Positions 1 to 5,299 are shown, numbered from the stretch's first letter. The stretch is 5,445 nucleotides of DNA from Thermocladium sp049965935 (GCA_049965935.1 JBMFVP010000079.1:1-5445); one strand, 5' to 3'. The notes: generated by a model not told the origin, from the sequence alone. A program made the numbers and translations.

Positions 1-232
1 GACCTCTAGACTGGGCCAGTGCCTTGGCGTCGATAATCGAGCTCACCTGTATAGTCAAGCCAGAGACTTCAGTGGAGACCGGAGAAGAGGAACTCGAGGT
101 TGTGGATATAGAAGAGGAGCTCTGAGCGGATGATGTCGTGACGTTAGTAGAGGTAACATGCTTGCCAATTATATGTGGCAGCACTACGAGGGCTATCACC
201 CCCACCCCTGCAATTATTATTATAGCTACCAT
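1..232 (-). CDS. N-terminus of an exported or membrane-anchored protein with Ser/Thr-rich linker (partial)
   Basis: The minus strand is open from an ATG at 232-230 to the window edge, giving 77 codons with no stop. Residues 1-22 form one hydrophobic segment (MVAIIIIAGVGVIALVVL) with no positive charge before it. Residues about 27-58 are a low-complexity linker dominated by Ser and Thr (TTSSAQSSSSISTTSSSSS). A more ordinary folded sequence then begins (LTIQVSSIIDAKALAQ). An N-terminal membrane anchor or signal followed by an S/T-rich stalk is typical of crenarchaeal surface proteins, especially ABC-transporter solute-binding proteins. The binding domain itself lies outside the window, so that function is inference. 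Two in-frame TTG codons at 250-248 and 247-245 sit directly after a GAGGT stretch (minus strand of 251-255) and could be the real start, adding five or six hydrophobic residues. Codons are visibly more G/C-rich than in the genes to the right. Confidence 0.6.
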   Translation of the reverse strand, partial: MVAIIIIAGVGVIALVVLPHIIGKHVTSTNVTTSSAQSSSSISTTSSSSSPVSTEVSGLTIQVSSIIDAKALAQSRG

Positions 233-252
233 GATAAAAACAAACAACAAAC

Positions 253-270
253 CTCGCCCCTCGGGGCGGG
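253..270. repeat. GC-rich hairpin (left block) carrying copy 1 of a 13-base direct repeat
   Basis: Bases 253-259 pair with 264-270 (one T·G wobble) around a CTCG loop at 260-263. The right arm contains ccctcggggcggg (258-270), repeated exactly at 460-472. It lies just upstream of the partial gene on the minus strand and would sit in its 5' leader. Confidence 0.6.
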
Positions 271-283
271 AATGGATAGCCCC

Positions 284-294
284 CTTTATAGAAA
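284..294 (-). promoter_or_regulatory. Candidate TATA box for the left-hand exported protein gene
   Basis: On the minus strand this reads TTCTATAAAGG, an acceptable archaeal TATA box. Transcription would start about 25 nt downstream, near 262, giving a short leader containing GAGGT before the TTG/ATG starts at 250-232. The box lies inside the GC-rich element described at 251-480, so the gene's promoter may be supplied by that element. On the plus strand the same bases read CCTTTATAGAA, so the direction is ambiguous. Confidence 0.3.
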
Positions 295-362
295 CATTTT
301 TAGGTGCAAGTACATTTTTCCCTCATGACTTCCTCCCCTGGTCAATCTCCAGAGAATGAGGA

Positions 363-386
363 GCGGGAGCCGATACTTACTCCCGC
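363..386. repeat. Perfect 7-bp stem-loop inside the element
   Basis: GCGGGAG (363-369) is the exact reverse complement of CTCCCGC (380-386) across a 10-nt loop (370-379). It lies in the middle of the TnpB-like tail and would be one hairpin of a right-end RNA if the element is transcribed rightward. Confidence 0.55.
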
Positions 387-459
387 AATACCAGCTTGGG
401 AGGATGAACAACAGAGCAGCACCCCTGAGTGGGGCGTAACCCCCAAGACCTCGGGGAAT

Positions 460-472
460 CCCTCGGGGCGGG
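460..472. repeat. Copy 2 of the 13-base direct repeat in the right GC-rich block
   Basis: The bases ccctcggggcggg here match 258-270 exactly and run on into gggaggggg. They are preceded by cggggaat. The local G-richness contrasts with the A/T-rich promoter region that begins at about 485, so the compositional edge suggests the right end of the element is near 475-482. Confidence 0.55.
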
Positions 473-520
473 GAGGGGGCCAGAGATTTCTTAAAGCAAG
501 ATTATAGTTTCTCACAATAG

Positions 521-535
521 AAACCAATATTAAGT
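521..535 (+). promoter_or_regulatory. Candidate promoter of the TPR-like gene
   Basis: The stretch aaccaatattaagta contains an A/T-only TATA-like core at 525-532. Transcription would start near 553-557, leaving a leader of roughly 18 nt before the ATG at 573. In that leader, gtgatc (564-569) is complementary to the distal part of the archaeal 16S 3' end but stands only 3 nt from the ATG, so it is a weak ribosome-binding site. Confidence 0.35.
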
Positions 536-572
536 ATTGCCTCACGATTGGATTGTAGATTGAGTGATCTAA

Positions 573-1673
573 ATGAGTGAATGTGGCGTAGATCTTCAAT
601 GCATTGCAGGAATACTGAGAAGCGCAATTCATGAATTACCTAATGCCAGAGATAAGGTAGCTGAGGTGATAAATAGCTTGCCTGAAAACTTGTTAAACGA
701 TATAATTAATAATGAGGTGAATCCGGAGGATTTGAAAAGATTATGTGAGGTTGAACCGCCATTAATAAAGGCATTCGCATTGATAAAACCCTATAAAATA
801 ATCAATAAGGAAGTAGCTCAATGCATGGCGCTCGCTCTCCTTGATGTGGGTAAATATGATGAGGCTGCTGCTTTGGTGGAGCGTGCAATTGAATTGTCGC
901 CTAATGCCAATGACATAAGTTACTTAAGGGCACTGTTAAGCATAGTACATGCCGGTTCCTTAGTTCCTAAGGCAGAGAATCTCCATCTAAGCAATGAGCA
1001 TGAGACCGAAGAGGAATTAATAATGAAGGCCGCTAGGGATTATGTTAATGCTGCTAATATTTATGAAGCAATTAATGAGCATATGCATGCAGAACTAGCC
1101 AGGTTCAATGCATTGGATTTGCTGGCTAAGCATTATTTTATTCATGGGAACCTAGATGATGCATTAAAACAATACGCGCGTTGTATGACTATAATTAAGG
1201 ATGAAGGGATCACCAAGATCTGTAAATCCATGGTGATGCTCATAGATGCAATAATGTCTGGATCACCCAAGAAGTACATAACTGCCGGCGATGAATTAAT
1301 GAATAATGATATGCCGCAATACGCATTATTGGCTTATGGCTCTGCATATCAGTTAAATAATGATCCATATACATATATTAAGTACATAACAGCACTAATT
1401 AATTACGTCGATAATAAAATAAAGGAGGAATATGGAAGCTTCATGAATTTATTAACCAATATAAGAGCTGCTGGAATCAAAAGTATAGCTGATCACATGG
1501 GCATCCCCGATGATGCACTATTGAAGTATCTGGAAGCTAAGGCAGCATTAGAGTCCAGCGGAGAGCCTAGTGCCTTGATTAAGTACTTAGCAAATGATGA
1601 GGAGATCACTAGAATAGTGAAGAACACGTTAAGCAAATGGTTGAATCAAGAGAATCATTTACAGCACGCTTAG
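573..1673 (+). CDS. TPR-like alpha-helical repeat protein of unknown function
   Basis: This 366-residue protein has no signal peptide or membrane segment and should be a soluble, almost all-helical cytosolic protein. The best tetratricopeptide-like unit is at residues about 79-112 (VAQCMALALLDVGKYDEAAA then LVERAIELSP), with the A/G-Y-D-E-A-A and A-I-E-L-S-P spacing typical of TPRs. A second is at about 174-207 (LDLLAKHYFIHGNLDDALKQ then YARCMTI). Weaker helical pairs are at about 148-171 and 235-264. The N-terminal 75 residues are helical without a clear repeat and include Cys4 and Cys10. TPR proteins act as protein-interaction scaffolds, but no enzymatic domain shows a partner or pathway. 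The ATG at 573 is the first one after the promoter-like A/T stretch. The gene is convergent with the dehydrogenase gene and their stop codons overlap by 4 nt. It appears to be a single-gene unit. Confidence 0.85.
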   Translation: MSECGVDLQCIAGILRSAIHELPNARDKVAEVINSLPENLLNDIINNEVNPEDLKRLCEVEPPLIKAFALIKPYKIINKEVAQCMALALLDVGKYDEAAALVERAIELSPNANDISYLRALLSIVHAGSLVPKAENLHLSNEHETEEELIMKAARDYVNAANIYEAINEHMHAELARFNALDLLAKHYFIHGNLDDALKQYARCMTIIKDEGITKICKSMVMLIDAIMSGSPKKYITAGDELMNNDMPQYALLAYGSAYQLNNDPYTYIKYITALINYVDNKIKEEYGSFMNLLTNIRAAGIKSIADHMGIPDDALLKYLEAKAALESSGEPSALIKYLANDEEITRIVKNTLSKWLNQENHLQHA

Positions 1674-2569
1674 ATCGCGATGGAGCCGCCACCACGTAGT
1701 ACGGCATCTATGACTCTTTGATCCCTTATTGCGTCCTCTATGGTAGTTCGCGGCTTCTCCGTTCCCCTTACTGCGCCTATCGCATTCCTATCCTCCATTA
1801 GTAATTGATCAACAATTGCTTTTGATTCATAGCCCTCACAATCAGTTCTATTATTAAGGAGGTCTAATATGCATGGATTACCGCTATTTCTAATCACGTT
1901 GTATTGACGCACCTTAACACTTGATACCCATGAGGCATGAATCACTGCAGTAATGTAATTATCTATGTTTAATGATACGATGGATGAGACAATGAAGCCT
2001 CCTTTCTCCATATTTATTGATCTCAACATTATTGTAGTTGGCTTAGCCGCCCAAACTATTGCATCTATATCGTGTAGAATCAAATCGAATACCACATTTA
2101 TATAGACCGAGAAATCCCTATCAAGCTTTGATAAACGCTTGACGTCTATGTGATATAAATCCCCTATTTTAGCCAAGTGCTCTATTAATGGATTAAATCT
2201 CTCTATATGAGCGGGGATCACCAAGTGGCCGGTCTCCCTGGACTTATTCAGCAATGATACGCCATCCTCCACTTTAGTGATCACGGGCTTCTCTATCAGT
2301 AAATTAGATAAATCAATTAATTTAGATGCCAACTCATAATGAGTCGCAGATGGCGTGGCTATAACTGTTAGATCAGGCTTAAAGGAGAATATATCATCAA
2401 GGCTAGATAAATGTACAGCACCATACTTGCCAGCTGCCTCTCTAGCCTTATCGCTCAACACATCGAAGACGCCTATTTCCGAAATATAGTTATCCTCCGC
2501 ACGTATCTTACTTAGTGCATTTAAATGAAGCTGACCCATTCTTCCAGCTCCAACTACGGCTATCTTCAT
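1670..2569 (-). CDS. Gfo/Idh/MocA-family NAD(P)-dependent sugar dehydrogenase
   Basis: This 299-residue cytosolic oxidoreductase has an N-terminal Rossmann fold: GAGRMG at residues 7-12 binds the dinucleotide and Asp36 after strand 2 suggests preference for NAD. Next come the family signatures IEKP (92-95), whose Lys acts in catalysis, and HDID (166-169), with the likely catalytic His166. HIERFNP at 121-127 is shared with the archaeal branch that includes UDP-N-acetylglucosamine 3-dehydrogenase-like enzymes, which oxidise nucleotide sugars for surface-polysaccharide or glycan synthesis. This protein is slightly short for that branch and its substrate cannot be fixed from sequence. No glycosyltransferase or aminotransferase partner is nearby, which weakens a pathway call. 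The ATG at 2569 is preceded by a TATA-like box at the distance expected for a nearly leaderless transcript. The gene follows the EndA-like pair on the same strand after 109 nt and ends tail-to-tail with the TPR gene. Confidence 0.88.
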   Translation of the reverse strand: MKIAVVGAGRMGQLHLNALSKIRAEDNYISEIGVFDVLSDKAREAAGKYGAVHLSSLDDIFSFKPDLTVIATPSATHYELASKLIDLSNLLIEKPVITKVEDGVSLLNKSRETGHLVIPAHIERFNPLIEHLAKIGDLYHIDVKRLSKLDRDFSVYINVVFDLILHDIDAIVWAAKPTTIMLRSINMEKGGFIVSSIVSLNIDNYITAVIHASWVSSVKVRQYNVIRNSGNPCILDLLNNRTDCEGYESKAIVDQLLMEDRNAIGAVRGTEKPRTTIEDAIRDQRVIDAVLRGGGSIAI

Positions 2570-2589
2570 ATGATCCGCCCCCTACTATT

Positions 2590-2603
2590 GATTAATATTT
2601 TTT
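2590..2603 (-). promoter_or_regulatory. TATA box and BRE for the Gfo/Idh/MocA dehydrogenase gene
   Basis: The minus strand reads GCAAAAAATATTAATC across this point: an A-rich BRE-like stretch followed by an AATATTAA core centred about 28 nt before the ATG at 2569. That spacing puts the transcript start within a few bases of the start codon, so a leaderless message is expected. This supports separate transcription from the upstream EndA-like pair. Confidence 0.5.
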
Positions 2604-2678
2604 GCACTCTCGAACCAAACATAAGGGAAGCAAATAATCTCTGTATTTACTTCATTATATAGGAGAAGTCAGAGAACA

Positions 2679-2978
2679 TTATTCGCATCGCAGTTGATCA
2701 AGGGATTTAAGTAAATCACTTATGGTTCGTCCACTCCAAACAACCTCATTATTGCTGCATTCCACTTGAACTGACTCCACAGGATAATTTGTGAGAACTT
2801 GATGGGGAGCCAGTGGAAATGCCTTACTCCACGAGACCACCCTATCCATATCGTCAAGAGCCTTTATCTCGCTTTCTATTATTACGCCGTACTTGACCCC
2901 CTTAAACTTAATCCTTATCTTTAATCTATACTTTCGAGCTCTCTGAACTAGCTCCTCGAGCTCTTTAAGCGTTACCAT
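2679..2978 (-). CDS. Small conserved-looking protein of unknown function, co-transcribed with the EndA-like subunit
   Basis: I do not recognise this 99-residue protein. It begins with an amphipathic helix (LKELEELVQRARKYRLKI, about 4-21). It continues with alternating beta-type stretches (IRIKFKGVKYGVIIESEI, about 21-38; SVQVECSNNEVVW, 69-81) and ends in another helix (TISDLLKSLDQLR, 85-97). There is no signal, membrane segment or metal-binding motif; the only cysteines are Cys74 and Cys98. The basic face in the first third (RARKYRLKIRIKFKGVK) could contact nucleic acid, which is inference. Its ATG lies 2 nt after the stop codon of the EndA-like gene and has no Shine-Dalgarno site, so translational coupling is likely. 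This context suggests a role near tRNA processing, or simply shared transcription. It is probably a real gene given the tight spacing. Confidence 0.75.
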   Translation of the reverse strand: MVTLKELEELVQRARKYRLKIRIKFKGVKYGVIIESEIKALDDMDRVVSWSKAFPLAPHQVLTNYPVESVQVECSNNEVVWSGRTISDLLKSLDQLRCE

Positions 2979-2980
2979 AA

Positions 2981-3508
2981 TTATAGATTGGGATTCATGG
3001 GTTTAAAAGTAAACGCTTTATAATAAGTCAATATTCCATCGGAGCTTATCAATGCCAGAACTAGCTGCATTCCATTATTTTCTGAGTACTTAATTAGATC
3101 TATTATGCTCCTAACAGTTTCTCCCCGACCCTCATTAACTATCTTTATTATATACCTTGGCCTCTCGTTAATAGCATCTTTCTTTTTCTCCCATACGGCC
3201 AAATCAATAGGTGAACCTCGCAAAACACGTACCCTATAACCCCTCTTTTTAAGGTCGAGAAAAACTATGAACCTCCAGAAATCACTTTCAGGCAATAATT
3301 GATCTAGCCCAACATATCCATCGTTTATATAAATAACTGTATCCGGATCATTCAATGAAATATATGCTAAATCTATTGGATCGGTTGATAATCCCCGCTC
3401 ATCTAAGTATTTTTTGGTATCCGAGTCGCTGGGCTTAAGCTCATCATTACTCTTAGTAAACCTTAACTTTCTCTTAGCTTGAGCACTGACATCGAATTGT
3501 TCATTCAT
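2981..3508 (-). CDS. tRNA-splicing endonuclease, non-catalytic (structural) subunit-like protein
   Basis: The 175-residue protein has the EndA C-terminal nuclease fold. Residues 77-91 (FWRFIVFLDLKKRGY) match the helix and D-L-x-x-R-G-Y signature. They are followed by IDLAVW (101-106), RPRYIIKIV (116-124), a helix (about 131-143), LVLALIS (149-155) and GILTYYKAF (158-166). In catalytic subunits the corresponding places carry the Tyr, His and Lys that cleave pre-tRNA at the bulge-helix-bulge. Here the Tyr place is Trp106 in IDLAVW, the His place is taken by R/P residues (116-118), and the Lys before LVLA is Met-Gln (147-148). This pattern fits the structural partner of the crenarchaeal heteromeric enzyme, which pairs with a separate catalytic subunit not in this window. 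Residues 1-45 are charged and degenerate compared with the usual N-terminal domain. It is the first gene of a two-gene unit and is divergent from the M48 protease gene. Confidence 0.8.
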   Translation of the reverse strand: MNEQFDVSAQAKRKLRFTKSNDELKPSDSDTKKYLDERGLSTDPIDLAYISLNDPDTVIYINDGYVGLDQLLPESDFWRFIVFLDLKKRGYRVRVLRGSPIDLAVWEKKKDAINERPRYIIKIVNEGRGETVRSIIDLIKYSENNGMQLVLALISSDGILTYYKAFTFKPMNPNL

Positions 3509-3540
3509 GCGATTAACATTGCCATAAATAGGTAGACGTT

Positions 3541-3549
3541 ATTAAAAAT
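3541..3549 (-). promoter_or_regulatory. TATA box for the EndA-like gene pair
   Basis: The minus strand reads CGATATTTTTAATAACG around here. The ATTTTTAAT core is centred about 37 nt before the ATG at 3508, which predicts a transcript start near 3519 and a leader of about 10 nt without a clear Shine-Dalgarno site. Confidence 0.45.
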
Positions 3550-3558
3550 ATCGCTAAC

Positions 3559-3581
3559 GGCTTTAGCCTATCAATTATAGG
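3559..3581. promoter_or_regulatory. Overlapping inverted repeats between divergent promoters (possible operator)
   Basis: GGCTTTAGCC (3559-3568) is a near-continuous palindrome. It overlaps CCTATcaattATAGG (3567-3581), a perfect 5-bp inverted repeat around a 5-nt centre. Both lie immediately upstream of the EndA-like TATA box and upstream of the M48 protease promoter, where a regulator could act on either gene. No regulator gene is visible in the window. Confidence 0.3.
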
Positions 3582-3625
3582 TAATTCAATTATGAGCATT
3601 TGAATAAATGAATGAACACTAGCCA

Positions 3626-3652
3626 TTTAAACCTTAAGCCTTAATGGGTTTA
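3626..3652 (+). promoter_or_regulatory. TATA-like box and inverted repeat at the M48 protease start
   Basis: TTTAAA at 3626-3631 is a plausible TATA core. TAAACC (3628-3633) and GGTTTA (3647-3652) form a 6-bp inverted repeat with a 13-nt spacer, spanning the box and the first ATG. From this box transcription would begin near 3653-3656. That is past the ATG at 3644 and just before a second in-frame ATG at 3659, so the box bears on the choice of start codon. Confidence 0.35.
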
Positions 3653-5125
3653 TTAAGTATGAACAATAAACTGAAAATGCTTAATGACCTCTTACGAGCA
3701 TTCCAGCTTGGCAATAGGGATGACTCCTATGCCAGATTTCTTGAACAATATAGGATTTTATTAACAGAACGATTAGAGACAAAGTTTAATCATTGGTTAA
3801 AATATATAATTGATAATTTGCTTTATGATAATGAGATCACGTTATTTTTCATTAATGCAATAGTTAGCATCGGGAATTTATTATCAATAGAGTCGCTAAT
3901 TAATAAAAAGAAACAAGGTTCTGAAGATAGCATAACGGACGAGGCATTAAATGCTTTCAGCGAATACATGGCTAGAGGCAATAAGAAGCATTTGGTCCTG
4001 TTATTTAAGGAGGATAGTAATGGACTACAAAAAATAGATCCAAGAAAAGGAGGAGAGGAACACCTAGGACTACTCTCGTTTATGCCAGTTGTTGTATCCA
4101 TATTGGTATTTTTATTTACCATTAGCATAAGTAAAAACATAATAATTTCATGGTTCTCATCAATAGCATCATCTATAGTTGTTATATTTATATCAATGCT
4201 AATATTCATCAATAGGATCCGTAAATATGATATAACCAATGGACGCGTGATTAAGATAGATATAGAAATAGATCCAAACACGCTTAAAGATAAATATGAA
4301 GAAAATGTGGGGCAAGCAATATCACTCCTTTCATCTAGTAATTATTCAACAATACAAGATGCGCTCGATTACATAAATACAAAGATTAAACCCCTACTCA
4401 ATAACCCAGTAATTAATATTGAGGAATACCAATTACGATTGCCTCAAGATATTAAAAAGCTACGTAAGACCAGGATATACATAGCTATCTCCAGCTACTG
4501 TAATGCATTCTCCATGGGATTACCAAAGAAAAGCATATTTATTTCTAATAAGATGTTTGCCTGCATGAATAGGCATGAATTAAATGCCGTATTGTATCAT
4601 GAGTTGAGCCATATAATGAATAATGATTCCACATGGCTCATGATTATACTTTCTGCTACTAATGCTTTCGGAATAATCTTTGCCGTGATTATACCCATAT
4701 ATTTAGGCCTACGTCCAATATATGTATCGCTGTCCTACTTAGTTTACCTAATTGGGTCCATAATCATAATAAAGCAATACAACAAATGGAGAGAACTAAA
4801 GGCAGATAGAGGCGTCATAAACTTAGGCAAAGAGGAAGCAACGAGTGAAATCAACCCAGTAATTATAAAGGGATTATTGGCATCACTAATAAAGGTAGGA
4901 TATCCAAATGTATTTAAGAAGAAAAAAACATATATTAGAATCAAGGCATTCATGCTGGATGATCACCCATCAATCGAGAAAAGAATATCCAAAATACTTA
5001 ACTTAACATTGAACAATGACAATGGAAGAACAACCTCAAGATTAATTGGAAGAAAAACTATGGCCTCTCCCTTAACTCTAATTAATAGAAACCCCGGACA
5101 GGGCCCAACCTCCTCTTCGCCCTGA
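3644..5125 (+). CDS. Membrane-bound M48-family (HtpX/Ste24-like) zinc metalloprotease with long N-terminal extension
   Basis: The 493-residue protein carries HELSH at 319-323, the HExxH zinc site with catalytic Glu320. A downstream REL-KAD stretch (383-388) follows, where Glu384 is the expected third zinc ligand. It also has the M48 hallmarks NAFSMG (287-292) before the active site and HPSIEKRI (441-448) near the end. Predicted membrane segments are at about 143-162, 166-190, 332-354 and 358-377, so the active site lies between two membrane pairs, as in HtpX. HtpX-type enzymes cut misfolded membrane proteins on the cytosolic side. Typical HtpX is about 300 residues with its first membrane segment at the N-terminus. 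Here about 140 extra soluble helical residues precede it, and about 95 residues separate the second segment from NAFS. The C-terminal 35 residues are polar and Pro/Ser-rich. The start is uncertain: an in-frame ATG at 3659 fits the TATA spacing better and would remove five residues. It is transcribed alone, divergent from the EndA-like pair. Confidence 0.88.
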   Translation: MGLLSMNNKLKMLNDLLRAFQLGNRDDSYARFLEQYRILLTERLETKFNHWLKYIIDNLLYDNEITLFFINAIVSIGNLLSIESLINKKKQGSEDSITDEALNAFSEYMARGNKKHLVLLFKEDSNGLQKIDPRKGGEEHLGLLSFMPVVVSILVFLFTISISKNIIISWFSSIASSIVVIFISMLIFINRIRKYDITNGRVIKIDIEIDPNTLKDKYEENVGQAISLLSSSNYSTIQDALDYINTKIKPLLNNPVINIEEYQLRLPQDIKKLRKTRIYIAISSYCNAFSMGLPKKSIFISNKMFACMNRHELNAVLYHELSHIMNNDSTWLMIILSATNAFGIIFAVIIPIYLGLRPIYVSLSYLVYLIGSIIIIKQYNKWRELKADRGVINLGKEEATSEINPVIIKGLLASLIKVGYPNVFKKKKTYIRIKAFMLDDHPSIEKRISKILNLTLNNDNGRTTSRLIGRKTMASPLTLINRNPGQGPTSSSP

Positions 5126-5141
5126 TGGATGGAGGCCCCCA
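5101..5141 (+). other. GC-rich imperfect stem at the 3' end of the protease gene
   Basis: CCTCC (5110-5114) can pair with GGAGG (5132-5136), and GGG just upstream (5101-5103) with the C run that follows (5137-5141), leaving a bulge. The stem spans the stop codon at 5123-5125. It is not followed by a T-run, so it is not a normal archaeal terminator, though it could stabilise or pause the message 3' end. Confidence 0.25.
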
Positions 5142-5272
5142 AGATATTAGGTTACCTTTATGAATCAATCGCTTCCCGCCAGCATTATGGGGATCCAAGC
5201 CTCACTCCCCAAAATTACTGAGGAATGAGTAAGAAAGCTTTGACCTTCATGGAGGGGGTGAATTGTGGAGGG

Positions 5273-5280
5273 TATATAAA
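5273..5280 (+). promoter_or_regulatory. TATA box candidate upstream of a structured RNA
   Basis: TATATAAA is a near-consensus archaeal TATA box, preceded by purine-rich gtggagg, which could act as BRE. Transcription would start about 22-27 nt downstream, near 5300, which is where the first stable hairpin (from 5302) begins. Confidence 0.35.
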
Positions 5281-5299
5281 TGGTGAAGGAAAGAGCGTG

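Larger units (their letters stand above)
251..480 (+). mobile_element. Probable remnant or internally deleted derivative of an IS200/IS605-type (TnpB) element
   Basis: This segment is bounded by two GC-rich palindromic blocks sharing the 13-mer ccctcggggcggg (258-270 and 460-472). Inside it, 363-369 (GCGGGAG) pairs perfectly with 380-386 (CTCCCGC), and 422-425, 431-434 and 440-443 offer alternative CCCC/GGGG/CCCC stems. Terminal hairpins at both ends and a structured right end overlapping the 3' part of tnpB are known features of IS200/IS605 elements, where the right end also supplies the omega (re) RNA. The encoded tail at 304-507 resembles crenarchaeal TnpB C-termini as I recall them. No TnpA and no TnpB catalytic domain is present, so at best this is a non-autonomous or decayed copy. 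The exact ends are not defined. Confidence 0.4.
304..507 (+). pseudogene. TnpB-like C-terminal tail (remnant)
   Basis: A 67-codon open frame from a GTG at 304 encodes a Pro/Glu/Ser/Gly-rich, unstructured tail. It includes REPILTPAIPAWEDEQ, STPEWGVTPKTSGNPSGRGG and a stop TAG at 505-507. The GNPSGRGG-type ending, and the fact that the same DNA forms the GC-rich hairpins, fit the 3' end of a crenarchaeal IS605-family tnpB gene. There, coding tail and right-end RNA overlap. None of the TnpB RuvC motifs (DxxGI-type Asp, Glu, late Asp) or the zinc-finger CxxC pairs are present, so nothing catalytic could be made. The likeness to TnpB tails is from memory and needs a search. The alternative is a chance ORF through structured RNA. 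Confidence 0.3.

Noticed and set aside
138..359. Plus-strand 73-codon ORF at the left edge
   Set aside because: It is antisense to the exported-protein N-terminus, whose hydrophobic segment and Ser/Thr linker are far more protein-like.
397..428. C/D-box-like motifs (ggatgaa followed by ctga)
   Set aside because: The C box is imperfect and the boxes are too close for a full archaeal C/D sRNA, with no C'/D' pair between them.
342..632. Minus-strand 96-codon ORF crossing the element and the start of the TPR gene
   Set aside because: It runs antisense through the repeat block and the promoter and start of a well-supported gene, and its Pro/Arg/Ser-rich product reflects the GC-rich DNA.
2570..2678. 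Terminator between the 99-residue protein gene and the dehydrogenase gene
   Set aside because: The 109-nt gap shows no clear T-rich tract directly after the stop on the minus strand; read-through from the upstream pair remains possible.
3823..4281. Minus-strand 152-codon ORF inside the M48 gene
   Set aside because: It is a shadow of A/T-rich, Ile-rich codons on the opposite strand; the M48 frame has clear motifs.
4744..4953. Minus-strand 69-codon ORF inside the M48 gene
   Set aside because: It is antisense to the part encoding the last membrane segment and the zinc-ligand motif, and has no features of its own.
5188..5216. Stem TGGGGA/TCCCCA followed by AAAATT as a terminator
   Set aside because: There is no T-run after the stem on the plus strand, and on the minus strand the T-run precedes the stem, so it does not fit a terminator in either direction.
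5122..5221. C box (ctgatgga) and D box (ctga) after the protease stop
   Set aside because: The boxes are about 95 nt apart, longer than usual archaeal C/D sRNAs, and no internal boxes were seen.
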